NCBI RefSeq assembly: GCF_014161445.1
Contig: NZ_JABBXA010000022.1
Coordinates: 107,194 to 171,193 of the forward strand
Origin: Microbispora sp. H13382
GTDB lineage: Bacteria > Actinomycetota > Actinomycetes > Streptosporangiales > Streptosporangiaceae
Length of the DNA: 64,000 bases
Direction of reading: 5' to 3'
This document shows, one piece after another, positions 8,367 through 17,535 of this stretch. The notes below the pieces were generated by a model. It was not told where the DNA came from and did no database searches. It saw only the letters and a list, made by a program, of their open reading frames with translations. Position 1 is the first letter of the stretch, and each line of letters starts with the position of its first letter. The position numbers and the translations under genes are program-made.

Positions 8367-11129
8367 TCACTCATCCAGAGGCGAAAGGCGTGGCCACGGC
8401 CCTTCCCGCTCCTCTGGGCCCGGCTCGCGCGCGGTGTCCAGCACCCGCGCCACCTCGGTGCGGAACGCGCGCAGCGATGAGACGTGCCGCACCGCCGCAC
8501 CGCGGAAAGCGGTGCGCCGCGCCTGGTCCAGCCACGACTGCAGATACGGCCGGACCCGTTGGGTCACCCGATCGTCAGGCCTCCAGACGACGATCAGATT
8601 CGTGTAACCCGAATAGGTCTCGTCCTCCCGCACCACGTTGCCGACTTCAGGGATCAGAGCCGTCCACGGGTCGACGATCAGCAGGCTCGGCTCTCCCTGC
8701 CGGGGCGGCCCGCCCGGCGCGATCGCCACGTCTCGGGCGTCCGCCAACTCCTCGATGTGCTCCGAAACTGACCGGCGGTCCCCTTCCGCCCGGAAGGGCT
8801 GCCACTCCTGGGCCGTCGTGCCGTACGAGTAGGGGCTCGGAACGTCCGGCGGCAGGTTCCCGAGGTTGGGCGCGATGACCGTCACGGGTACGGGTCCGCG
8901 GGCGGCGCGTTCGGTGAACCCGCTGGTGACGTCCTCGTATCTCGGCGCTTCGCCGATCACGACGGGGGTGGCCTCGGCCACCGCGACAATCCTGCGCGCG
9001 AGTTCGTGGATCGCGGCGTCGTAGTCCTCTCGATACCTGCGGAGCTTCATGATGCCGTAGAGACCTAGCTCCTCGTACGGCGAGCCCAGGCCGGTGGTCA
9101 CTTGTTGGATACCTCGGGCGACCGGAGGGAGTTCGAGACCCTGAACGGGGACCCAGAGCGCGGGCACGATCGGCCCCGTGAGCGATTTCTCTGCCGGTCT
9201 GGCGTCTGTGAACCGCCGCCGGAACGCCGCCCACTCCCTGCCGGCCCGTTCGCTACTGAAGTAACGGGGCGAGTACAGGGGGACGAAGACCCTGCATGCC
9301 GCCAGCGCCTCCGCCGTCGACTCCGACCATCCCCCCTGCCAGGCCTCCCGGTCCAGAAAGCCGGCCTCTTCCGGCCGCACGCTCGTCATCTGCGTGATCT
9401 CCTGGCAGAGCGCCATGAAGAATCGCACGACCCACGCGTTCGGGTCGCCCTGCTCGCCGAAAGGTATCGCAGCGTAACTGAGGTAGAAGTACGGACGGGG
9501 ACGTTCGCGGCGGCGCCCGGCCGCGGCCGGGCGAACAGAGCGACCTGCGACGAGGGGCCGCGCAGGGTCGGGTGCGGCCTCCGCCCCGGCTCCGTCGCCC
9601 GGCGGTCCTCCGGCGGCCGCCCCGGACGACGTCGAGACGCCCAGGTCGCCGAGGACGCCGAGGGCGTTCGGGTCGATCAAGGCGAAGGGCCGTCCCGTCA
9701 TCCCGTACAACACGTCGCCGTGGCGATCCGCGGGCACCAGCGCCGGGAACGTGGTCGCGGCCGAGGCGGCCCGGCTCTCGATCTCGGCGGACAACCGGCG
9801 CAGCACGTCGACCGCGCGCCACGACTCGGAGCGCGGCACCAGCCGTTGCACGGCCCGGCGCGCCTCCTCGCTGACGAACTCGTAGCGGTCACGGGCCACC
9901 GCACGCAGGAATCCGCTCACCACGACCTCGGCGAGGACCGAGGGCGGGGAACCGGGCAGCATGCTGCGCTGGATATACCGCATGACGGGAACCGCGGGTG
10001 CGGAGACGGCGGTGTAGGCGGCCAGACGTACGGCCTCCGGTGAGGCGGTCGCCTTGAACCGACGCACGCGGTCATCGAGTGCGAGCGAGATCTCCGCGGC
10101 CAGCCGGCGGGCACCCGAACGGCGTCGTCCGGTCACGTAGGTCATCGCGGTGGGAATTCCGTCCCTTCCGGCGTCTCCCCCCGTAGCCGTCAGCCGCGCC
10201 CAGTCGGCCAGCCAGAGCGGATCCAGTTCCAGCAGGGGCACGGGCAGTCCGGCCGGTACGGTCTCCTGCTCCGATGGCCTGAACCGCAGTGCGGAGTTCG
10301 GCGGGCACGGCCGTCCGGACGTCGCCCACCCCGGCACGACGGGCATCGCGGTCCGGTGCCAGAGCCTTTCCGGCAGCGGTTGCAGAATGGCGGTCGGGGT
10401 GCGGCGTGCCCACCCGTGCAGCGCCTGCTGAGCGCGTCCCTCCCACCAGTGCGGGCCCGCGCAGTCGCTGAGCAGGAGCACGATCCTCCGGCCCGACGCG
10501 TCCGCCAGGGCCGCGGGTCCCCGGGGCGGCGCCCCGGGAGCGGTGGCGATCCGCCCCCGGAGCAGGTACCAGACGCGGACGTCGCGGAACGCACCGAGCC
10601 TCGTGAACATTTCTCTGAGTTCGCCGGCCAGCGGGCGCCAGGGCCACATCGTCGGCCCGGTGTCGATCACCAGCGCCAGGTCAAGCCAGCGTTCCGGCGT
10701 GAAGGTCATGACCGGAGCCCAGACACCCGTCTCGGCGATGCGCTCGGCCGTGGCCTCCTCGTCCAGCAGGTCCCGCCGACGCGAGGGGACCCTTCGTTTG
10801 ATCGGCCGAAGCGCGCGTTGCAGGGAGAGGACATCGTTCATCAGCGGCGCGGCGGGTACGCGCACCGGCGTGCCCGCTCCCTCATGGCCGTCGCCGGCCC
10901 GCATGCGGAGCTCTGCCCGCCCATCCCGCACGAGCTGCGGCGCCGTGCGCTCCTCTGGCGGCGTCCCCTTCCCCGGGCCCAGGCCGTCCGCGCCGCCTTT
11001 CCCGCCTTCGAGGTCGCCGGGCGGTGCGTCACGGAGATGAAGCGCCAACCAGATGACCTCGGCCAGTTCCCGGGGCGAGACCGGCGCTCCCGCCTCGGCG
11101 AGGATCTCGCTGACCCGATCAGTCGTCAT
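8367..11129 (-). CDS. SAV_2336/vWA-like protein fused to a TIR-like FxsC domain
   Basis: Large protein of 920 residues, last gene of a four-gene operon. Residues 1-30 form a short helical start. The region around 145-300 looks like a vWA fold (WLDLALVIDTG, then RIVLLLSDCAGPHWWEGRAQ), but the MIDAS motif reads D156-T-G-P-T instead of DxSxS. Residues about 320-495 complete the SAV_2336-type region. After a low-complexity linker (500-543) comes a full FxsC-type TIR-like domain, about 544-920: RPYFYLSYA, AGFLDREAWQGGW, RVFVPLYSPRYFSSE, GREWAAFRRR. FxsC is normally a separate protein, so this is a fusion. The start overlaps the MoxR gene by 11 nt. Its likely role is sensing or effector action in a conflict (defence) complex, inferred from neighbours and family. 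Confidence 0.82.
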   Translation of the reverse strand: MTTDRVSEILAEAGAPVSPRELAEVIWLALHLRDAPPGDLEGGKGGADGLGPGKGTPPEERTAPQLVRDGRAELRMRAGDGHEGAGTPVRVPAAPLMNDVLSLQRALRPIKRRVPSRRRDLLDEEATAERIAETGVWAPVMTFTPERWLDLALVIDTGPTMWPWRPLAGELREMFTRLGAFRDVRVWYLLRGRIATAPGAPPRGPAALADASGRRIVLLLSDCAGPHWWEGRAQQALHGWARRTPTAILQPLPERLWHRTAMPVVPGWATSGRPCPPNSALRFRPSEQETVPAGLPVPLLELDPLWLADWARLTATGGDAGRDGIPTAMTYVTGRRRSGARRLAAEISLALDDRVRRFKATASPEAVRLAAYTAVSAPAVPVMRYIQRSMLPGSPPSVLAEVVVSGFLRAVARDRYEFVSEEARRAVQRLVPRSESWRAVDVLRRLSAEIESRAASAATTFPALVPADRHGDVLYGMTGRPFALIDPNALGVLGDLGVSTSSGAAAGGPPGDGAGAEAAPDPARPLVAGRSVRPAAAGRRRERPRPYFYLSYAAIPFGEQGDPNAWVVRFFMALCQEITQMTSVRPEEAGFLDREAWQGGWSESTAEALAACRVFVPLYSPRYFSSERAGREWAAFRRRFTDARPAEKSLTGPIVPALWVPVQGLELPPVARGIQQVTTGLGSPYEELGLYGIMKLRRYREDYDAAIHELARRIVAVAEATPVVIGEAPRYEDVTSGFTERAARGPVPVTVIAPNLGNLPPDVPSPYSYGTTAQEWQPFRAEGDRRSVSEHIEELADARDVAIAPGGPPRQGEPSLLIVDPWTALIPEVGNVVREDETYSGYTNLIVVWRPDDRVTQRVRPYLQSWLDQARRTAFRGAAVRHVSSLRAFRTEVARVLDTAREPGPEEREGPWPRLSPLDE

Positions 11130-12123
11130 CCGCCGAGGACGGACTGAGGTACGGCATGATTCGTGCGGCCAGTTCCATCCGGTCCACCACCCCCTGCCTC
11201 GCCGCGTGATGGGTCAGGTAGACCGCGTGAAGCAATTGGTCCGTCGCGAGCTGCCCCTGGGTCTTCCGCGAAAGGAACAGGCCGACGATGTCCTCACTCT
11301 CGTCCGCGAGCCCTCTCAGGTGCGCGCGGATGATCTCCGCGAGCCGCTCGGGATCCGGCTCCGGCAGCTCGAGCGTGACACAGCGCCGCAGGAACGCGGG
11401 AGGAAAATCTCTTTCACCGTTGCTCGTCATCACCACGAAGGGAAACTCGCCGCAGACCACCCTGCCGCCCCGTATGGAGACCGCGTCGCCATCCGACGTC
11501 ATCACCGTGCTCGCCCCCGACCCGTGCCGGGCCAGCTCGGTTATCTCGTATCGGCCCTCTTCGAACACGGTGAGCAGATCGTTGGGCAGATCGATGTCAC
11601 TTTTGTCGATCTCATCGATCAGCAGCACCCTCGGATACCTCGCCGGAAGGAGCGCCGTACCGAGCGGACCGAGGCGGATGTACCTGCCCGGGTCGTCGTC
11701 GCGGGCTTCCTCCGCGCCCTTCATCGCGTAGAGGCGGGTCAGCGGGTCGTAGTGGTAAAGACCCTCGCGGAGCGTGGCCCTGCTCGTGATCGGCCAGTAG
11801 AGGACGGGTCCGAGCCCGAGTTCGCGCGCCACCGCGTAGGCGAGAGTCGACTTTCCCGTGCCGGGGCGCCCGGTCACCAGGAGAGGCCTGCGGAGATACA
11901 GCGCCGCGTTGACCTGCTCGACCGCCTCGGGGGCCGGACGGTAGCTGCGGGCCCGATGCGCGTGGGCGGGATCCTCTCCGGGTGGTTCATCCGGCCGATC
12001 CTCGGGCGGGGTTCCCTTGAACTCGCGCCATGGGGGCGCCTTCGGCAGGCGGCTGATATCGCTGTTCGCTCCGGGAACTCCCGTGTATATGTACCAGGAA
12101 GGAATAGACGGCTCAGACATCAC
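11119..12123 (-). CDS. MoxR-type AAA+ ATPase
   Basis: AAA+ ATPase of 334 residues, expected to act as chaperone-like motor with the vWA partner. Walker A is GRPGTGKS (85-92), Walker B is RVLLIDEIDKSDIDLPND, and a sensor-1-type VMTSNGERDFPPAFLRRC follows with the arginine finger region. It starts GTG at 12123 (GTGATG, with a second start at 12120), overlapping the protease stop by 4 nt, and overlaps the downstream vWA/FxsC gene by 11 nt. Membership in a vWA-MoxR-VMAP type module is established from family knowledge of such ternary systems. The substrate is unknown. Confidence 0.88.
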   Translation of the reverse strand: MMSEPSIPSWYIYTGVPGANSDISRLPKAPPWREFKGTPPEDRPDEPPGEDPAHAHRARSYRPAPEAVEQVNAALYLRRPLLVTGRPGTGKSTLAYAVARELGLGPVLYWPITSRATLREGLYHYDPLTRLYAMKGAEEARDDDPGRYIRLGPLGTALLPARYPRVLLIDEIDKSDIDLPNDLLTVFEEGRYEITELARHGSGASTVMTSDGDAVSIRGGRVVCGEFPFVVMTSNGERDFPPAFLRRCVTLELPEPDPERLAEIIRAHLRGLADESEDIVGLFLSRKTQGQLATDQLLHAVYLTHHAARQGVVDRMELAARIMPYLSPSSADDD

Positions 12124-13853
12124 GCTTCTTCTACGAAAATCGGGGGGTCAGGCTTTCTTTCCGGGTCGTCCCAGAGCAGGGTTATCTTCGAGCCCGGGAA
12201 TTTCTGCGCCTCCAGCCGGAGATCTCGAATTCGCTCTGGCAGCTCAGCCGCATCGCCCGCCTCCACCACCGAGGCGAGGACCTTCAGCAGATGACTGCCG
12301 CGACAGGCGGAGTGGTCGTGCAGGGGGCAGTCCGTCCGGGGCCACACCATCATCGAGATGCCGGCACTCAGCGCCTTCTCCAGGATGGATGTGTTCGGCC
12401 TCGTCGCGTAGACAATCGCTCGGAGTTCCCTTCTCCGAACCAGCAAGTCGTACAGGTCCTTCGCGCTGCGCGGGTCCCGGCAGCCGATCTTCTCGTACGG
12501 CGGAACACCCCGGAACCGGTCATGCCGGGTCAGCCACTGGTCCTGCAACACGTAGTTGGAAAGCCGCACCACGTCACGCACCACCACGCGATACACGCTC
12601 ATACGGACGTCCGGATTACGGCTCGCATACCACTCGTCGATCGGCTCGCTCATCAGCGACGGCGGCAGCACGAACTCGATCAGCGGATCGTGACGGCCAT
12701 GCAGGACGACGGTCCTCATCAGCCCGTTGATCGCCCCCTCGACCGCTCTGCGCACCTCCTTGCGGGAGACCTCCCTGCTGGGCTCACCCGGATACGGCCT
12801 GCCGTCGATGAAGTGTGAGAACCCCAGGTGATACCCGCCCTTGGTCCTCGGATCCAGCCGTACGACGATGGAAGTGATCTGCCGCTCCGGTAGCGCCAGG
12901 GGCGGCAGGTTGCGGTGGATCCACGTCGCCAGGGCCTGCCTGACGTGATCGTCGGTCAGATGGCCGGCGACCGCGTGCAGGATCCGCACCAGCGAGTCCT
13001 TGTCCCAGAACTCCTCGGCGACGTACCGGATCGCCTCCCACGTCGACCGCAGGTCACGGGTAGGGCGCTCGTAGTCCGCCGCCACGACAAGTTCGGCCGG
13101 GGCGACGTCGGTCGTGACACCGTGGAGGATCGCGCGGAGGCTCACCCGCTGTTCCCTGGGCAGCCAGGGGAGTTCGAGGAGATCGTCGATGCCTTCCCAG
13201 TATCGGCGGATGGTGTTGATGGAGATCATCCGGCCGATACGGCTGTGGGGGTCCCGTGAGGCGTCGGTGAACATGCCGATCACCCAGCCGCGGTTCTCGT
13301 CGTAGACGGCCGCCCCGCTGAAACCCGCGCGCGGCATCTCCGTATGGCCCTTGACCGCTTCGACCTGGTGCCATTCGCCGGCCATCGGCTCAACCGATGT
13401 CAGTCCGAGACGCAGGATGCTCTCCGCCCTGCCGTGGTCGTAGGGGAACCCGTGGGCGGTCAGCTCGGCCGTGCTGTCGAGGTGTTCCGACATGGCGGCG
13501 GGCGTGAGATCGACGTCCCGTGCGAGCCTGAGCACGGCGACATCACCGGTGGCGTCACCGGCCTCCCCGGAAGCGGCCCGGGACTCCCCCGCGGCGACCT
13601 CGGCGACCTCGGCGACCTCGGCGGGCACGTCGCGCAGGTCCCGCCGGTTGGCGTGGAGGAAGCCGACACGGACCTCGGCACAGCCCTCGACGATGTGCGC
13701 GCAGGTCAGCACATGCCTGCGGTCGACGAGGAACCCCGCGCCGACGACGACATCGCCGTCCTTCGTTCTACCCTCTATCCGCGCCCGCCACGGGTTCCGC
13801 GTTCGCACTTGTCCGCTTGCCCTGTGTTGCTCTACGCGCCTGGGGCCGTCCAC
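12120..13853 (-). CDS. Trypsin-like serine protease with C-terminal VMAP-C domain
   Basis: Protein of 577 residues from the longest GTG start. The first 200 residues are a trypsin-fold protease: GAGFLVDRRHVLTCAHIV (His53), GDVAVLRL (Asp104) and GFSGAAVY (Ser179), so the triad is intact. There is no signal peptide, which places it in the cytoplasm. The remaining about 370 residues match the VMAP-C (vWA-MoxR-associated protein) region, with PWLPREQRVSLRAIL, YEKIGCRDPRSAKDLYD and a C-terminal ISMMVWPRTDC. A GTG at 13808 (VRTRNPW) is an alternative start. With the longer start it overlaps the Trypco1 gene by 22 nt. The architecture suggests that sensing by the other subunits releases proteolysis; that is inference. 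Confidence 0.85.
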   Translation of the reverse strand: MDGPRRVEQHRASGQVRTRNPWRARIEGRTKDGDVVVGAGFLVDRRHVLTCAHIVEGCAEVRVGFLHANRRDLRDVPAEVAEVAEVAAGESRAASGEAGDATGDVAVLRLARDVDLTPAAMSEHLDSTAELTAHGFPYDHGRAESILRLGLTSVEPMAGEWHQVEAVKGHTEMPRAGFSGAAVYDENRGWVIGMFTDASRDPHSRIGRMISINTIRRYWEGIDDLLELPWLPREQRVSLRAILHGVTTDVAPAELVVAADYERPTRDLRSTWEAIRYVAEEFWDKDSLVRILHAVAGHLTDDHVRQALATWIHRNLPPLALPERQITSIVVRLDPRTKGGYHLGFSHFIDGRPYPGEPSREVSRKEVRRAVEGAINGLMRTVVLHGRHDPLIEFVLPPSLMSEPIDEWYASRNPDVRMSVYRVVVRDVVRLSNYVLQDQWLTRHDRFRGVPPYEKIGCRDPRSAKDLYDLLVRRRELRAIVYATRPNTSILEKALSAGISMMVWPRTDCPLHDHSACRGSHLLKVLASVVEAGDAAELPERIRDLRLEAQKFPGSKITLLWDDPERKPDPPIFVEEA

Positions 13854-14161
13854 TTGAGCTTCACCGTCAGATGTCCCTCCAAGGCGGTCTTGGCGATGAT
13901 GGCTCCGGCTTCGGCACTCATTTTCACGCCGAACTCGACCTCCACTTCGTCTGGGCCGACGACGCCGTCGGAGAACGTGCGCAACGCGGCCTGAGCGGCC
14001 CCACGGACCTGCGCGAGTGCGTCCTCGAAGCTCTGTTTGGCTTCGTAGAGGACGCGGTCACCGCGAGAGGAGGCCGGGGTCCAGCCCCCGGCCGGCCTGT
14101 CGTCCGTCTCCACGATCACGGCGCCGCCGTCGATCTCCCAGCGCACGAGTTGCTCAGTCAT
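13832..14161 (-). CDS. Trypsin-co-occurring domain protein (CU044_2847/Trypco1-like)
   Basis: Small protein of 109 residues, first gene of the conflict operon. The C-terminal half EVEFGVKMSAEAGAIIAKTA followed by VKLKW is the hallmark of the Trypco1/CU044_2847 family, which co-occurs with trypsin-like proteases in actinobacterial NTP-dependent conflict systems. I start at ATG 14161 (MTEQLVRWEID), which has AGAGG 4 nt upstream. A longer frame to 14329 would run through the promoter-like region. No enzyme activity is known for this family; it is thought to be an accessory or adaptor. Confidence 0.85.
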   Translation of the reverse strand: MTEQLVRWEIDGGAVIVETDDRPAGGWTPASSRGDRVLYEAKQSFEDALAQVRGAAQAALRTFSDGVVGPDEVEVEFGVKMSAEAGAIIAKTALEGHLTVKLKWTAPGA

Positions 14162-14245
14162 CGGACCTCTCATATCGACGCCCGCATGGCCGGGCTTCCG
14201 CCCCGAATGCCGCGGGAAGACCAGTAAACAAGCCAGCCGACCGGG

Positions 14246-14289
14246 GGAAGGAACCTTCCTTTTATCCGCGGACCAGATCACGACATCCA
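14246..14289 (-). promoter_or_regulatory. Promoter with palindrome for the conflict operon
   Basis: On the minus strand: TGGATG (14284-14289), 17 nt, GATAAA (14261-14266), then immediately GGAAGG-AA/TT-CCTTCC (14246-14259), which covers the predicted start of transcription. This predicts an untranslated leader of about 90 nt before ATG 14161. The palindrome position would suit repression. The regulator is unknown. Confidence 0.45.
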
Positions 14290-14422
14290 GTAGGCCCGAT
14301 ATGTGGCACCTCGGCCGGACCAGTGGCACGGCGATGTGGGACTCAACCCTGACCTGCTCACGAGGGGATACGGCCCGGCGGGTAGCATCCGTGAGTCACA
14401 CAAATCGCGAATGGGGAACGTC

Positions 14423-15400
<978 letters not shown>

Positions 15401-15409
15401 GAGCTGTCA

Positions 15410-15451
15410 CGCGAGGGGCGGGCCGGGCGACCGGCCCGCCCCTCGCGTTTT
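15410..15451 (+). terminator. Intrinsic terminator of mdh
   Basis: A perfect 17-bp stem (CGCGAGGGGCGGGCCGG / CCGGCCCGCCCCTCGCG) with a GCGA tetraloop, followed by TTTT. Confidence 0.88.
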
Positions 15452-15498
15452 CCGCGGGTTTCCCGTGCGCTACGGCTCCGTCTGGGCAGTTGACGGGC

Positions 15499-16875
15499 AT
15501 GGACGGGATGTACGACGTGGTGGTGCTCGGCCTGGGACCGGGCGGAGAGGGCGTCGCGGGGCGGCTGGCGGAGGCCGGCCTCAGCGTCGCCGGGGTGGAG
15601 GCCCGCCTGATCGGGGGCGAATGCGCCTACTGGGGCTGCGTCCCCTCCAAGATGATGGTGCGGGCCGCGGGGCTGCTGGCCGAGGCACGGCGGGTGCCCG
15701 GCATGGCCGGCTCGGTCCGGGTGTCCCCGAAGTGGGCCCCGGTGATCGACCGGATCACCGGCGAGGCGACGGACGGCTGGAGCGACGACGCCAAGGCGGA
15801 GCAATTCGAGAGCGCGGGCGTCCACCTCGTCCGGGGCCGCGGCCGGATCACCGGGCCACGGGAGGTGACCGTGGACGGCCGGGTGCTGCGGGCCCGGCGC
15901 GGGATCGTCCTCGCCACCGGCACCAGCCCCGACGTCCCCCCGATCGACGGCCTGGAGGGCACGCCGTACTGGACGAACCGCAACGCCGTCGCGGCCCGGC
16001 AGGCGCCCGAGTCGCTGATCGTGCTGGGCGGCGGGGCGGTCGGCTGCGAACTCGCCCAGGTGTTCGCCCGGTTCGGCACGCGGGTGTCGGTCGTGGAGGC
16101 CGCCGACCGCCTGCTGCCGCAGGCGGAGCCCGAGGCGGGCGTGCTGCTGGCCCGGGTGTTCGCCGGTGAGGGCCTCGCGGCGTACACCGGTGTCGGGGCC
16201 GCGCGGGTACGGCACGACGACGACGGCTTCACACTGACGCTTGAGGACGGCCGGGCCCTCCGCGCCGCGCGTCTACTGGTCGCCACCGGCCGCAGGACCG
16301 ACCTGGCCGCTATCGGCGCGGGAGAGGCCGGCCTCGACGAGAGCGCCAGGTTCGTCACCGTGGACGATCGGATGCGCGCCGCCGACGGCGTGTGGGCGGT
16401 GGGCGACGTGACCGGCCGGGGAGCCTACACGCACGTCGCCGTCTACCAGGGCAGGATCGCGGCCCGCGACATCCTCGGCGAGGGCGGTCCGGCCGCCGAC
16501 TACCGGGCGGTGCCCCATGTCACGTTCACCGACCCCGAGGTGGGCTCGGTGGGCCTCACCGAGCGGGAGGCCCGGGAGGCCGGGCTCGACGTACGGGTGG
16601 GCTTCGCCCACGTCGACGAGTCGGCCCGCGGCTGGATCCACGGGGCCGGGCACGAGGGCTTCGTCAAGCTGGTGGAGGACGCGCGGCGTGGCGTGCTGGT
16701 CGGCGCCACGAGCGCCGGACCGGCCGGCGGGGAGGTGCTCGGCGCGCTGGTGGTGGCGGTGCAGAACGAGATCCCCACGACGCGGCTGCGGCACATGATG
16801 TACGCCTATCCGACCTTCCACCGGGCCATCGAGGACGCGCTCGAGACGCTCGACGGCCAGGTGCCGGGCCTGTGA
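15499..16875 (+). CDS. FAD-dependent pyridine nucleotide-disulfide oxidoreductase (Lpd/MerA-like)
   Basis: Class I flavoprotein of 458 residues. N-terminal FAD-binding DVVVLGLGPGGEGVAGRLAE, redox-active disulfide GGECAYWGCVPSK (C42/C47), NAD(P)-binding IVLGGGAVGCELAQVFARFG, and second FAD motif GVWAVGDVTGRGAYTHVA are all present. The C-terminal dimer-interface motif, HxHPT in lipoamide dehydrogenase, reads YAYPTFHRAIE, so the usual catalytic His is replaced by Tyr. The true electron acceptor is therefore uncertain and it should not be called Lpd outright. ATG 15508 is an alternative start. There is no operon partner. Its 3' part is overlapped in antisense by the open frame of the DUF998 gene. 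Confidence 0.88.
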   Translation: MDGMYDVVVLGLGPGGEGVAGRLAEAGLSVAGVEARLIGGECAYWGCVPSKMMVRAAGLLAEARRVPGMAGSVRVSPKWAPVIDRITGEATDGWSDDAKAEQFESAGVHLVRGRGRITGPREVTVDGRVLRARRGIVLATGTSPDVPPIDGLEGTPYWTNRNAVAARQAPESLIVLGGGAVGCELAQVFARFGTRVSVVEAADRLLPQAEPEAGVLLARVFAGEGLAAYTGVGAARVRHDDDGFTLTLEDGRALRAARLLVATGRRTDLAAIGAGEAGLDESARFVTVDDRMRAADGVWAVGDVTGRGAYTHVAVYQGRIAARDILGEGGPAADYRAVPHVTFTDPEVGSVGLTEREAREAGLDVRVGFAHVDESARGWIHGAGHEGFVKLVEDARRGVLVGATSAGPAGGEVLGALVVAVQNEIPTTRLRHMMYAYPTFHRAIEDALETLDGQVPGL

Positions 16876-17442
16876 GCCCGGTGCCCTCGCCGCACTGGCC
16901 GCCATCGCCACCAGCGCCGCCACCTCGGAGACGACGGTCAGCCGCTGGGTGAACCCGGCGGGCACCGTGCCGGGGTCGAGGTGCAGCATCCGGAAGGCGT
17001 ACGGCAGGACCACCAGGAGCAGCGAGCCGAGCGCGACGGCGCACAGCACGCGCACCAGACGCGAGCGGGTGGCCCGGGCGACGAGCAGCCCGGCCACCGG
17101 CAGGCTGACGAAGGCCGCGAAGGCGGCATAGCGGTGGATGCCGCCGGACAGCGACAGCGACAGCCCCGGCCGGTCGGTCGGGAACCCGGCCACCAGCAGC
17201 AGGCAGGCGCCCCACACGCCCACCAGCAGCGCCGCACGCCGGTCCAGCCGCGACAGCCGTACGGCGAGGACGGCCGAGCCCAGGGCGATCGCCGTCAGTG
17301 AGACCGGCAGCAGCCACCCGTGCGGCGCGAAGGCGTACTCGCTGATCATCGCGGTGAGCGGGTCGAGCCCCGCCACCAGATGTAACGCGAACATCGCGGC
17401 GGCGCCGGCCGCCACCAGCACGTATCCCAAGACCATCCCCAT
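16273..17442 (-). CDS. DUF998-type membrane protein; frame runs on antisense to the flavoprotein gene
   Basis: The first about 190 residues are a typical six-helix DUF998 membrane protein (VLGYVLVAAGAAAMFALHL, DPLTAMISEYAFAPHGWLL, GIHRYAAFAAFVSLPVAGLL, LTVVSEVAALVAMAASAAR). Family members usually stop about here. In this sequence no stop codon follows, and the frame continues for another 200 codons of Arg/His/Gly-rich sequence antisense to the flavoprotein gene, ending at 16273. The tail has the composition of antisense GC-rich DNA and is probably not a selected domain. Either the stop was lost or the protein really carries a junk tail. Function is unknown. Confidence 0.65.
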   Translation of the reverse strand: MGMVLGYVLVAAGAAAMFALHLVAGLDPLTAMISEYAFAPHGWLLPVSLTAIALGSAVLAVRLSRLDRRAALLVGVWGACLLLVAGFPTDRPGLSLSLSGGIHRYAAFAAFVSLPVAGLLVARATRSRLVRVLCAVALGSLLLVVLPYAFRMLHLDPGTVPAGFTQRLTVVSEVAALVAMAASAARAPGSQARHLAVERLERVLDGPVEGRIGVHHVPQPRRGDLVLHRHHQRAEHLPAGRSGARGADQHATPRVLHQLDEALVPGPVDPAAGRLVDVGEAHPYVEPGLPGLPLGEAHRAHLGVGERDMGHRPVVGGRTALAEDVAGRDPALVDGDVRVGSPAGHVAHRPHAVGGAHPIVHGDEPGALVEAGLSRADSGQVGPAAGGDQ

Positions 17443-17535
17443 GGCACTTCACTGTGGCCGCGGGGAGGGCGGCGGCCCATCGGAGATCCACCCGAGCCGC
17501 CCCTGAGGGAACCCCTAGGGAGCGTCTCGCAGATC

